Part shown: piece after piece, positions 45,955 through 57,506 of the stretch
How positions within the stretch are numbered: position 1 is the first letter of the stretch
Layout: every line of letters starts with the position of its first letter
NCBI GenBank assembly: GCA_964036195.1
Contig: OZ038459.1
Span: forward strand, 3,407,206 to 3,471,205
Reading direction: 5' to 3'
Length of the DNA stretch: 64,000 bases
Source: Sphaerolaimus hirsutus
Lineage: Eukaryota > Nematoda > Chromadorea > Monhysterida > Sphaerolaimidae
Made by a program: the position numbers and the translations under genes
Notes under the pieces: model-generated
The model's database searches: none
What the model was told of the DNA's origin: nothing
What the model saw: only the letters and a program-made list of their open reading frames with translations

Positions 45955-46875
45955 TACCGTATATCCTCAAATAAGAGCCCCACTCGAATAACCTCTCCCC
46001 TTGAATAACATCCCCTCAAAAACTCTGACGAAGAAATAACTCGCCCCCATCGAATAACTCCCCCTCTTGAAAAACTCCCCCTCTGGGTGAAAAATTTGCC
46101 ACAAAGTTTACAAAAATGAACGATAAAAAAGAATGTTAATGAAGCCTCCCGAGACCACTATGAAACAATCACCCCCCCCCCTCGAAATACCACCCCCCCC
46201 CAGATTGAGTGTAAAGAGAACGTACATGACAAATGCTGCAGTTTGTGTTCTGCGTAGTGCAGAACACACGTTAAAACAATGTCGGAATCACGTGAGAGCA
46301 GTGTTTATACCATCTACGTACTAATATTAGTATACAGGAGTGTATACATGTCAGTTATTGATGCATTTTTCTACCCAGCGCACATCACAAACAACGATTC
46401 TGTACTACCATTTCAAAAAATTTCTGGCGAAATAATAACCCCCCTCGAAATACCCCCCCCTCGTTTAACCCCCCCCTCTCAGGAGCACTATGAAACAATC
46501 ACCCCCCGGGGGGTATTTCGAGGAAATACGGTACCTAGTTTTCTCAGGAAAAAATAACTCTACGGTTGAATAATTCCCTCCTTAAATAACTCCTCCCCCT
46601 CGAATAACTCCCCACTTTAATAACTCCTCCACTTGAATAACTCCTCCCTCAAAAACGAATAACTCAAAATAACTCACCTGGTGCCGGTTCCGCAAGCGGA
46701 AAAGTTAAGAGTTAAAACTTAAGAGTTGAGTAAAATCATTTGTCGTTTTACTCAACTCTTAACTCTTAACTTTACTCATAACTTGTCATTTGTCATTTTA
46801 CTCAACTCTTAAGTTTTAACTCTTAACTTTTCCACTTGCGGAACTGGCCCCTGGTGTATTATTCGAGGATATAGC
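45955..46875. mobile_element. Composite B element with nested B and N
   Basis: TACCGTATATCCTCAAATAA on the left and TATTATTCGAGGATATAGCG on the right. A left-truncated B copy (about 46145-46533) and an N copy (46684-46849) are inserted. Confidence 0.6.
46677..46856. mobile_element. Family N MITE with CCTGGTG duplication, nested in B
   Basis: CCGGTTCCGCAAGCGGAAAAG on the left (CCGGTTCCGCAAGCGG) and CCACTTGCGGAACTGG on the right enclose an AAGAGTTAAAACTTAAGAG foldback. CCTGGTG is directly repeated at 46677-46683 and 46850-46856, inside a B element. Confidence 0.75.
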
Positions 46876-47616
46876 GCAGGCTGCAGGACTATTTTTAAAT
46901 ACGTGTGCCACCAGAAAGAAATTATTTCGCGTGTGTGAACATCCAAAATAGTTTCTAGTGTTTACTTAAGACAGGCTAACCAGGTTTGGTTGTCGGTTGA
47001 AAAATAAGTTATCTACCTATTTCAATATTATTTCGATAAAAAAAATCATAGTGTGTGTTTTATATTTTAGTCAAAGTTTTTTATCTTGTTTTACTATGAA
47101 ATCCACCCATTTTCGTAATACTTACATTTATGAATACAATTTAAAAAATACAATAAAATACACTGTTGTTGACAGAAAAATCACTCTTTAGTAATTAGTT
47201 GATGATACTTAGAAGTTTTACTTTTACCATCCACAGAAATTAAGTATTTGTTTGTAATAATGCAAAATTACTTATGTACATGTCAATTGCTTGGTATTTA
47301 TGAGATATTTTACACTCGAGCCCTAAAGACGTAAATGCATCAATAAAATGATTGATTTTCATACGAATTTTATTACATATCAATACAAACAAACATTCAA
47401 TTAAAGTCACTACGGCAAAATTCGGCATATGGCATGTGGCCAAATTTTGTGAATTTTCGAAAAATTCGTGAACAAGCGTTTTTTTGAAATTTTATGGATC
47501 AACATCAATAAAATTTGTTTGAAAATCGATCATTTTGTTGATTCACTTAATTAAATAATAATATAATCTTATATAATATAATATGTATATATTATTATAT
47601 GAATTATTATGATATA

Positions 47617-47949
47617 TACCGTATTTGCTTGAATAATCCCCCTGGGGGATTATTATTTCGTCAGACTTTTTTGATGGGGGATTATTCAAGGGGGGGAATT
47701 ATTCAAGGGGAGGAATTATTATTTCGTCAGAATTCTCAAGCATGTTTCCATCGACTCATTCGACAAAGCATGCTTTATTTACACAAAAACATGCTATTCT
47801 TGTTCAAATTAGACATAAAAAATTGATCGTATGCCTTGAGGGGAGGATTATTCGAGGGGGGAATTATTTTTTCCTCGCTCATTTTACAGGGGGGATTATT
47901 CGAGGGGGGGAATTATTCAAGGGGGGGAATTATTCAAGCAAATACGGTA
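47617..47949. mobile_element. Family B variant (TTTGCTTGAATAAT ends)
   Basis: ACCGTATTTGCTTGAATAAT and ATTATTCAAGCAAATACGGT are exact inverses; GGGGGGAATTATTC modules inside. Confidence 0.75.
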
Positions 47950-47968
47950 TATTTAATAATAATATATC

Positions 47969-48247
47969 TACCGTATTTCCTCGAATTACCCCCCGGGTTT
48001 TTTTTCAGAGTGAAAATTTTGAGAGAAAAACGTGAAAAATGCAACAATAACCACCATTTATAAGTTTTTACAGCCTTATATAAGGATGTAGATGGTATAA
48101 ACGATGTTCTTTCATAACACAGTAAGTGTTTTGAACATCTGTTATGCATTTCCCGGACCACAATTTCATAGCGCCCATTTCGAGGGGGGTATTTCGAGGG
48201 GGGGGGGGGTATTTCGAGGGGGGGGGGTATTTCGAGGAAACACGGTA
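47969..48247. mobile_element. Family B element
   Basis: TACCGTATTTCCTCGAATTA and TATTTCGAGGAAACACGGTA ends, with the ATGTAGATGGTATAAACGAT core. Confidence 0.7.
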
Positions 48248-48416
48248 TATCAAATTCTAAATATAAATAATAATTAATAACTCAATCTGGGCCAGGTGCC
48301 ACCACACACAGACACACAGTCACATATCCACAGCGTGATAACCTTCGGAATGAAACAAAACAATACCCAGCGGTGCATAAATAATGTCTAAGCTTGTCGG
48401 CTGTCGTATTTAGGTC

Positions 48417-48755
48417 TACCGTATTTCTTCTAATATAAGGGCGGGTCTCCAATAGAAGGGCGTCTCTAACACTATAATTTTTAGACACTTTAGCCACGAA
48501 ATCAATAGAAGGGCGGTCTTAAATAGAAGGGTCATATTTACTCATAGCAAAACAGATGGATACCATTTTGAATCAATTCTATGCTGAATCGTTGTTTGTC
48601 TTCAATAAAAACTGTGAAGTAACGCTGTAAAACGTAGGCAGAACTTGACAAAATGGCGTAAAATACAAGGGCGGCTTCCAATAGAAGGGCATCTGCAATA
48701 GAAGGGCGGGTAAAAAAGTTGACGAAAAAATACTACGGCACCGTTCTAATGTGCC
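48417..48755. mobile_element. Family Q element
   Basis: CTACCGTATTTCTTCTAATA and AATAGAAGGGCGG units; right end GGCACCGTTCTAATG is degraded and followed by an F element. Confidence 0.55.
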
Positions 48756-48998
48756 TACACACACTAGTTTTCACCATGACTTCGTGTGAAAACTGAAATT
48801 TTTTCAAATGCAAATTAATGAACACGGTTGCATGACTTTTTTTAAAATTAAATTAAAATTAAAATTAATGGAAGTTGAAATTTTAGAATTTTAAAACTAA
48901 AACACATAAAGCTTACAAAAGAGTAGGCTGGATGTGGCCATGTGGCCATTTCAGTTTTCACATCGTTCACGGTGAAAACTAGTGTGTGTAGGGTCATT
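48752..48998. mobile_element. Family F MITE
   Basis: CCTACACACACTAGTTTTCA to TGAAAACTAGTGTGTGTAGG, nearly perfect ends. Confidence 0.75.
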
Positions 48999-49403
48999 AG
49001 AACAAATACAGTATTATTCGCGTCTTGTGCGAGCTTCTGTGCAGGTAACGATAAAGGACATTTACCGTATCTGCTCGAATAATTCCCCTGGGGGAATGTT
49101 TTTGCTTGTGATGAAATGGCGTTATGATTTTTGTTTATGATGGAGTGTTTCGAACGGAAAAATGTATAGCACGTGGTCTGTGGAGTATTATTAGCATTAC
49201 CTATCGATGGGCACGTCAAAATTCAAACTTTTGAAAGATTGGTTTTCTGTTTTATATTATAAATAAATCCAAATGTGTCATTTCCGTCAATAAAAACTTC
49301 TGAAAGATTCCCTTAACTGCCCACTTAGACTCAGCGCACCAGTACATAATGAATGAAATTATTTGTGTCCAGAACTGATCAGTCCCCGAATTACTACTGT
49401 TTA

Positions 49404-49826
49404 TCCTGCGATTACAGCTCGGGAGTAAAATAGACTGGGCGTAAAATTGATTTTGGGCGTAAAATTAATTACAGAAAAATGGATAAAGATACAACATTGT
49501 TATTTCAGTCAAAGAAAGCGTAGATGCAGACGTTTCTTGTGCCCAAAGCTCATGAGTTTATTTTAATCGTACTGGGAGTTATTAATTTTTTCACAATTTT
49601 TTCAATTATGCGCTGTAAGTTGCGTAAAATTAGGGCTTAAAATTAAAAAAATTTGTGCCAAAATTCATAACTTCTAGTACAATTGAAATCAACTCATGAG
49701 CTTTGGACACAAGCAACATCTGCATGTGCGCTTTCTTTGACTGAAATTACAACGCCATATCTTTATCCATTCACCTGTAATTAATTTTACGCCCGTCAAT
49801 TTTACGCCCGAGCTGTAATCGCAGCA
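49404..49826. mobile_element. Family E-related foldback
   Basis: CTGCGATTACAGCTCGGGAG to CGAGCTGTAATCGCAG. GGGCGTAAAATTAATTACAG is inverted at the right. Same plan as 10739-11169 but diverged. Confidence 0.7.
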
Positions 49827-50434
49827 TTAAGGAGGTCGACAAGATTTCGGTCGAGTTTTCAAATTGGAACCGTGAAAACTAGCTTGTGTAGTGGAATCTA
49901 TTGTTGAAAAAAATCGAAATTTAAAAAAGTCATTTTTGAACACTTAAAATTTTCTTCACACTTTTTTGAGAAGGTTTGTCATCGTTGAACAAAACACATC
50001 AACAGGTGCTATGGTCTGTTCACAGGCGCTATTTTACGGCATTTGATAAACGAGTTTTTAAAGTGCAACGAAACGTAATGATGGAAAAATGCGGGAAAAT
50101 GGTGTCACGAAAAGAAGAGTTTACACGCCTTTCTCTGTCGATAATAAAAGTGTGAGAAAGTTTCATAAGTAACGTGAAAAGTTCCATATTTTTGAGAAAA
50201 GCAGTGATGTGTATGTACGCACCACCGCTCAGATGTACTTACCCACATATTTACCAAATTCCATATAATCAGTAGCTCTCGCTGGAGAGTTATAGACATC
50301 CGCTGACAACGAGAATTTTTTTCATATGTCAATAACTCCCCAGACTTCTACATATAACTGTCCGTAACTTCAAATATTAAATGCCACGCATCAAAATGTC
50401 GAAAGTTCAGCAATACAAACTTTTCTTTATTAGG

Positions 50435-50930
50435 TACTTTAATTGTCATTTTCCACGACATTTGACACTTTAAGCGGCGTTTACACCGTCACGTGTGCCA
50501 ACAAACTTTTTTGCCTTTCATGTCATGAAAATTGAATATTTGTTGTGTCGAACACTTAAATATAAATCACTAGTTTTGCCTAGGACAAACAAAAATTTTC
50601 ATATATCACGTAATTATACACAATAAGATGATTTTTTTTCTTCTCGTCACAGTTGTCGTCTGCGTTTCTTCTATGCAGCCTCGTTAACGAGGCCTCATGG
50701 AGATGGAACCGACAACTGTAAAGACAAGAAAAATGTCATCTTATTGTGTAGTATCTTAATGTCATATATGAAAATTTACGTTTGTCCTAGGCAAAAGTGA
50801 TTGAGATCTAGGTGTCCGACACAACAAATATTCAATTTTTATGACATGCAAGCCAAACATTTTTGTCGGCACACCTGACAGTGTAAACGCCGCTTAACAC
50901 TTTACATGGTGCGGCACTGCCCCAATAGTG
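50435..50930. mobile_element. Family A copy interrupted by foldback R
   Basis: CATTTTCCACGACATTTGACAC on the left (CATTTTCCACGACAT, TTGACAC) and CACTTTACATGGTGCGGCACTG on the right (CACTTTACATGG, TGCGGCACTG) are the right half of an A element split by R at a TTAA. Confidence 0.5.
50470..50897. mobile_element. Foldback R with TTAA duplication, piggyBac-like
   Basis: TTAAGCGGCGTTTACACCG to GTGTAAACGCCGCTTAA with arms of about 190 bp. TTAA at both ends fits piggyBac-type insertion. Inserted within a family A copy. Confidence 0.75.
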
Positions 50931-51750
50931 CAGCACTTTTGGCACACTTAAATGCACCACGCATTTAACAACACTAGGTAGAATGGAATGCGCACATTTC
51001 ATTTAGCATGATAAAAGGTTCTCATGAAAATGTGCTAAAGAAGACAGTACTATCGCACTGAAGGATTTTTGTCAATTTCAAATGAGTGTGCAAAACTACA
51101 CGGCGAGTATTTCGCGCTAGGGACTGGGTAACGATGGCAAATAAAACTTTGAAAACGTTTTTTCGAAATTATATTTTAGCAGCGTTTTTGAATTTTGTGG
51201 CCACACAAGCTAGTTTTCATGGTTCTGATTTGAAAACTCAATTTGAAACTGAATGGCGATGCATCGCTGTACAGTTTTCAAACATTGTAAATTTGCATTT
51301 TCAGTTTTCAAAACATGTAAACATATGCACATTATGGTTTCGGCCAGTCACAGTTGTTGTCCAAATTAGATTTGCTGAACATTTTTGAAAACTGTATGGC
51401 GACACGTCGCCGCGACAGAGACGACACCTCGCCAACGTCGCTGCACACGTCGCCATTCAATTTTCAAACATGTTTATTTTGGTTTTCATTTTGTTTTTTT
51501 CAAAGGTGAAAACTGGCAATGCATGGCGACACGTCGCCCATGTCGCTAGTTTTCAAAACTGTTTACCAATATTGAATAGTGCCAGTGTCGCCAAAACGTT
51601 GCCAAATGTGTTGCGGCGATGTGCTGGCGACGTGGCGGCTACGTGAGTTTTCAACAACTCACCAAAATTCTAAAAATAACTTAAAAATACTGTATAATTT
51701 TCTTCATCACATGCCATTTACTGCATGTCCTACAAATGCATATTTATAAA

Positions 51751-52015
51751 GCCGGAATTACAGCTCAGCGACATTTGACGTGAAATGATGACGTTGTGAT
51801 ATTGATTACATCAAAATAGACATAGGTACAGCGTTGAAATTTCAGAATTTGATAGTTCTAGTAATTGTGTGTAATGTCCTAAAAAAATTAAGAAAATAAT
51901 CATTATTTAATAAGTTATTAATTTTACATCAAAATTTACACATGTTACGTCACCAAAAAATTTTGAGGTTAAATTAATAACTACTTAAATAATGATTATT
52001 TGGTAAAAAAATTTA
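51751..52015. mobile_element. Family E left part
   Basis: AAGCCGGAATTACAGCTCAG followed by GTGAAATGATGACGTTGTGA matches the left arm of 10739-11169. The right arm is missing. Confidence 0.6.
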
Positions 52016-52144
52016 CTTTGCACAGTTTGTGAAGTGCTGCGAAGCATCTGGGATGTAGTGAAGTGTCTTCACACCGACATTGCGCGTCTGCATGAAGACA
52101 CTTCAGGACACTTCACCAAGCATCACACACCCATTTTTTGCTGT

Positions 52145-52374
52145 GAGTGACTTTGTGGGAAAACTGGAATTTTTTCAAATGCAGATTTATCAACACGGTT
52201 GAATGATTTTATTTTATTTTAATGAGAATTTTAATTAATGAAAGTTTAAATTTGAAAATTTGAAAAGTAAAACACATATAGCATACAGGATACAATAATA
52301 GTAGGCTGAGTGTCGTTATGTCGCCATTTCAGTTTTCACAGAAGTCACGGTGAAAACTAGTGTGTGTAGGGCCA
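52145..52374. mobile_element. Family F MITE, left end lost
   Basis: Right end TCACGGTGAAAACTAGTGTG with TAGGGCC; the left starts at GTGACTTTGTGGGAAAACTG without the CACACACTAG terminus. Confidence 0.6.
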
Positions 52375-52906
52375 TAGTAGTTCATCAGAAAAATTTCTTA
52401 AAATGCAAAAAAATTGTTCCAAAAATTCAAAAACTATTTTTGAAAAAACATATTAAATTTTTGTTTTTAAACTTTAAAACTAACTTCAAAAATTCGAAAA
52501 CTATTTTTGGAAAAGTCGAAATTCAAAACGAAATTTAAGAAAAAAACAACAACTTTTTTTGCCAAAAAGTTTGCCATCCTTACCGCAGCCGAGATTGGCC
52601 ACGCGGTACGGCGGAAGCTGTTAAAAGTAAACTGTCTGAGCCCCGATTTTTTATATCCGTCCGGTCCATATGAACCTTACTGAAAATTTTAAAGCGCAGA
52701 ATAATTAGCTCGTGATTACATTGATGTTTTAGAATAAAAATGTCACTGTTCTGATTTTTTTGCAGCAACTTGGGATGGGATGTAAAATGTTCAAACTGAA
52801 AGAATGTATCAAGTCAAATCAAATCAAATCAAATCAAATTTTATATTAGCTGTGATGTGGGATTATCCTAACTCAATTAGGTGATTTGTTCATGTCATAT
52901 CAGGGC

Positions 52907-53160
52907 CAGGGGCCAGTCCATCAAGTGGACAAGCACTTTACTCTTGATTCTTGACTTAACTCATCATCACTTTGTTCTTGACTTTTCACTTTACTCTTGA
53001 GTTTGCCACTTGCACCATAAGAATATAAGATTTGGATACAAAAACATAAGATTTAGGATACACAACTAACACCTTGGGACTGCCCTCTGGTGTTGGTACG
53101 CAAGTGGCAAAATCAAGAGTAAAGTAAAAAGTCAAGGGTAGGTAAAGTCAAGAGTCAAGG
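52907..53160. mobile_element. Family N-related MITE
   Basis: Left CCAGGGGCCAGTCCATCAAG and right GGTACGCAAGTGGCAAAATC with inverted CTTTACTCTTGA motifs. The interior also has the TTTGGATACAAAAACATAAG core of family A, suggesting an A/N composite. Confidence 0.5.
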
Positions 53161-53162
53161 GC

Positions 53163-53345
53163 AGAGTTGTTTGAATTACTGAACTTTTTTAAAAGTATGT
53201 GTAAACGTAAAGTTGTTTTTTTTTACTCACCACAAAGTATCAAAAACGTAAAATACTTTTTTTTACTCGTTTGTACGCGTAAATTTGGGTACTTTTCTTG
53301 CGAGTATAGAAACGACTACTTTTCGTCATTCCTGACGCTACACCT
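53163..53345. mobile_element. Family L left end
   Basis: AGAGTTGTTTGAATTACTGA followed by AAAGTATGTGTAAACGTAAA; no right terminus. Confidence 0.5.
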
Positions 53346-53436
53346 TTTGTGAGGCGTCAATACTTTTTCAAGTGGGTGTCAAGGTTTCATACGTGTACAG
53401 CACAACGTATGTTTTTGTTTAAGAAAATGAAAGAAA

Positions 53437-53852
53437 CCGCATTTCCTTGATTTACCCCCCCTTGAATTAACCCCCCCTCGAAATACCCCCATGTGTTTTT
53501 GAGCTGGGGAAATAATAAACCCCCCTCGAAATACCCCCGTCTGGAATTATGTACATGATGTATGCAATGTACATGATGTATATATTGGTCGCAGTTTGCA
53601 TCGTAGCTACACATGTACTACCTAGTTTGTGTAGCGATGGACGTTGATATGTCCAGATATACCCTACTTGGACACGTTGAATACCTGTTTTGGGTATATA
53701 AAAGCGTACTCATTACTACGAATTTCGTGAAAATTTCTGACGAAATGATAAACCCCCACTAGAATAAGCCCCCCTCGAAATACCCCCCCCCCCCTCAAAA
53801 TTTCCACTTTGAAAATATAAACCCCCTGGGGATATTTCGAGGAAATACGGTA
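53437..53852. mobile_element. Family B element, left end degraded
   Basis: ACCGCATTTCCTTGATTTAC on the left and ATATTTCGAGGAAATACGGT on the right. The core contains TGTACATGATGTATGCAATG, as in the 12126-12533 copy. Confidence 0.7.
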
Positions 53853-54549
53853 AAGTCGGCAGACGTATCGCCCTACAATAATTTGCGTCAGTCTCTCCAG
53901 TGGAGGGTGCATGGCGGCATTAGGTATTGTGACGCAATATTTTAACCATTGGAATAGATCGGGTCACGTATGAAAACTTGGCCCTTATCCCAGTTACCAG
54001 TTGCGTTTTATACAAATGAGAGTGAAAACTCAAAGTTAGCTAAAAATTGTTAAAATTTGCTTCGCTTTACCAATTTCCACCTTCATAATCGCTATTTTTG
54101 TTAATATACATGGTTATATAGCTATTGTGAGCCTATTTTATTCATATTAATAGCCGATTTCGAAATTTTGGCCAGCTGCCAAGTTCTCTTCTGTTGGAAC
54201 GGAGCCAACAAATGAAAAATAAAATAAAAACAAAAACGGTAGTTTGAACGGTAAAACGGTAGTTTGAACAGTCAAATTCTTTACGAGCAACGTTGAAAAT
54301 GTAGATAACTAGGGCGTGGCACGCACGGACGCAGCGAAACGTCTATTTTTCTTTTAATATTATTTTCTTTTTCAATTTCTAGCGTCCGCCTGGGACACAA
54401 GTTTCGTTGTTCGCTCTATTCACAAGCGAATTTTAACTCTCCAATTTTGTAGGGTGAAATGTCCGCCGACTTTAACATATATCATTCCAGGGTCTCTTTA
54501 TTCATGGAGATAAAAATAGCAAGAATAGTGGCAACAAAAATACAACACT

Positions 54550-54735
54550 AATTCATCCAAATCCGTTAAATCTCTAGAATTCTGAAATACATTTTCCGTA
54601 CGCGTATGCTTTGAAAATGTACGCGTACGAGTGCGTACGGTATTTTTATAAAAAGTATATGTAAATGTATTTACCGCGTACGCGCGTACGCGTATTTTTC
54701 GAGTAAACGTACGTACCTTTTAACAACTTTGGTCA
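54550..54735. mobile_element. Family L right part
   Basis: TACGCGTATGCTTTGAAAAT with TACCTTTTAACAACTTTGG at the end. Confidence 0.45.
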
Positions 54736-54786
54736 AAGGTAAAGTACTTGTCCACTTGCGGGACTGGCCCCAGGTGATGCATGCTG

Positions 54787-54906
54787 CTACCGTATTTCTT
54801 CTAATAGAACGGCCTACCTCCAATAGAACGGCACCTCTAAAAGAACAGCAGGTAAAAAAGTTGACGAAAAAATAGAACGGCACTCTTCTATTAGAAGAAA
54901 TACGGT
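54787..54906. mobile_element. Family Q short palindrome
   Basis: TACCGTATTTCTTCTAATAG to CTATTAGAAGAAATACGGT with TAGAACGGC units; 120 bp. Confidence 0.75.
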
Positions 54907-55194
54907 GAGTGCTGATATCGCAGTAAAAAATGTGTTCCTGAGTAGGGTGTCAACAAAAACTTTACAAATGTTTTTCAAATTTCAGCCCTGCGATGGCGCA
55001 CGGGGGGCGTTTTGAAAATTGGTAGATATTTTTTCTGGTTTCGGTATTTAGAAAAGTAGGTATTTAGCAACACATAACTTATATTAAGCGGGCTGATAAA
55101 TATGATTGGTTCATTTTGCAATTTCTTCTAAAACTAGCAAAACTGTATAAAGACAAGTAAAAGTATACTTCGGTGACACGACACTCTGCACGCG

Positions 55195-55820
55195 CACTGA
55201 TTTATGTCCCACGTTGGAAGCGTGCCAACGATAATTAAAGCACGCGATTTCTTTGAAAATGTGAAATCGCATGCTATTCACGTCGTTGGGACGCTTCCAA
55301 CGTGAACACGCGTGCAAGGTGTAAAGTCACTGGACTGGAGTACACGCCCTGGCAGTCATTTATGTCTCACGTTGGAAGCGTGCCAATGTTATAAATAAAG
55401 CATGCGTTTTTGTATAGAAGATAAACAATAAAATCATTGTTGTGAATAAGTTAACGTATAGCGTTATAATACAGCGATGGCTTTTTTCAACTTAATAAAT
55501 AAAAATCGCATGGGTAAAAAATGGTTGGCACGTTTCCAACGTGAACACGCGTGCAAGGTGTAAAGTCACTGGACTGGAGTACACGCCCTGGCAGTCATTT
55601 ATGTCTCACGTTGGAAGCGTGCCAATGTTATAAATAAAGCATGCGTTTTTGTATAAAAGATAAACAATAAAATCATTGTTGTGAATAAGTTAACGTATAG
55701 CGTTATAATACAGCGATGGCTTTTTTCAACTTAATAAATATAAATCGCATGGGTAAAAAATGGTTGGCACGTTTCCAGCGGGAACCGCGTGTGCAGGGTG
55801 TAAAGTGACTGGAGTAAAAC
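55195..55820. repeat. Family H cluster with a tandem duplication of period 239 bp
   Basis: One short H copy (55195-55335) is followed by two nearly identical units beginning CACTGGACTGGAGTACACGC at 55328 and 55567. Each contains a full H element (TTTATGTCTCACGTTGGAAG to GTGTAAAGT). The two units differ at only a few bases. Confidence 0.8.
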
Positions 55821-56088
55821 ATTGATGTAAACTAGGTTACAGGGATGTTCTATTGGAGACACCCTTTTATTGGAAGCACTGCTATTGGAAGCTTTTATTA
55901 GCACTGTACATTAGTATTAGGCATAGGCTTAGCAAAAAACTACACTGTCCCTTAGGCTTAGGCATATGTAGGCTTAGCAAAAAAATAATAATTTGATTTC
56001 AATGTGTATTTGTATACGTGTGTGTAATTGTTGTTTTACATCGTGTTGATGATATACTCGGCGTACGTGATACTCTGCCCTCGCACTG

Positions 56089-56300
56089 ATTTATGCGTCG
56101 TGTTGGAAGCGTGCCAATGATTATTAAATCATGCGATTTCCGTTAAAATATGAAGAAAATTCATCGATGTGAATATGTTAATGAATAACATTATAACATC
56201 AATCAATTTTGTCATCTTTTTTATGAAACTCGGACGCGTTAACCATCGTTGGCACACTTCCAGCGGGAACCACGCGTGCAGGGTGTAAAGTAACCGGCGT
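56089..56300. mobile_element. Family H element
   Basis: TTATGCGTCGTGTTGGAAGC to ACGCGTGCAGGGTGTAAAGT. Confidence 0.65.
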
Positions 56301-56774
56301 ATACCAATGTATAATAATGCATGGAATGATTTTCAAATTAATCTAAAAGTGAAAAATTGTGTTTTCTGATGTCCAAATGAGCACTTGTTGAATTTTTTAT
56401 GATCATGCTTTTTTCATAAGCTCGCTCCGACCTGGGGTATTTCGAGGGGGGGGGGGGTATATCTGAATGGAGAAATATGGTAGGTATTTATATCTGAATG
56501 GAGTCTACCGAGCATGACTCTTCTCAATAATTACAAAGGATAAAGCTATTTTCAATTTGTGGCTTATTATCTGGTGAACTTTTGATATAATGAATTGAGA
56601 GACAGGCTAATGAACAACAAGATCACGATTCTATTATTAGTGTTCACCCACGCTCACGCTGTTGACATTGGAAAACACTGTTGCTTTCAACTTTAATTAA
56701 TAAATCATTTTACTTTTCACATTCTAAACACAATCATCATATTAAAAAACACTAACACACACACACACATACAC

Positions 56775-56934
56775 AAATACACAAATTTCAGCCACAGCAT
56801 CACACAAGTCTGGCGTTTCTTCATATTTTAGCTCGGGCATTGTGTTGTTGATGGCGGTGCCATTGTCATCAGAATCAATTTCACATACCCCAACCAAAAT
56901 TTGACAATAATACTTTGCCATATACTTTTTGAAA
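56775..56934 (-). CDS. Possible isolated exon, unknown product
   Basis: A minus-strand frame from an ATG at about 56922 reads an acidic segment (EIDSDDNGTAINNT, then PELKYEETPDLCDAVAE) with two N-glycosylation sites. It lies outside identified repeats but next to an (AC)n run. I could not find convincing splice partners. It may be a fragment of an extracellular N-terminal region or chance. Confidence 0.22.
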
Positions 56935-57188
56935 GTACTCGAGTACACAAAACGTATTTCAGATAGGTTTTGTCATAGGCTTTCTCAAGGGAAGGGGTAA
57001 AAATGAGAAAAAGGTGAAAAAAAGGGAAAAATTCTAAAAATAGCTTAAAATGGCAAATAACAGTTGAGCTAGTGAATTTGAAGGTTAAAATGGCCCACAA
57101 ATTACGAAAATGAGTAATTTTGAGTGAAAATTGGAGCAAAATTCCTCAAAAACACTCACTTTTACGTTTTATAGGCGGAAAAGTATTT

Positions 57189-57506
57189 TACCGTATTACC
57201 TCGAATTATCGCCCCCCTCGAATAAACCCCCCTCGAATTATCCCCCCCCTNNNNNNNNNNNNNNNNNNNNNNNNNNNNNNNNNNNNNNNNNNNNNNNNNN
57301 NNNNNNNNNNNNNNNNNNNNNNNNNNNNNNNNNNNNNNNNNNNNNNNNNNNNNNNNNNNNNNNNNNNNNNNNNNNNNNNNNNNNNNNNNNNNNNNNNNNN
57401 NNNNNNNNNNNNNNNNNNNNNNNNNNNNNNNNNNNNNNNNNNNNNNNNNNCAAATTTTGCTGGCGAAATAATAAACCCCCTGGGGGTATTTCGAGGTAAT
57501 ACGGTA
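57189..57506. mobile_element. Family B element containing the assembly gap
   Basis: ACCGTATTACCTCGAATTAT and TATTTCGAGGTAATACGGTA ends with 200 N between, within an L element. Confidence 0.6.
57251..57450. other. Assembly gap, 200 N
   Basis: Exactly 200 undetermined bases, in the middle of a C/G-rich palindromic B element. Confidence 0.99.

Larger units (their letters stand above)
51121..52585. mobile_element. Probable family J composite with E and F inside
   Basis: GTAACGATGGCAAATAAAAC at the left and AAAAGTTTGCCATCCTTAC at the right, enclosing GGCGACACGTCGCC-rich sequence (51380-51640), an E part and an F copy. Confidence 0.5.
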
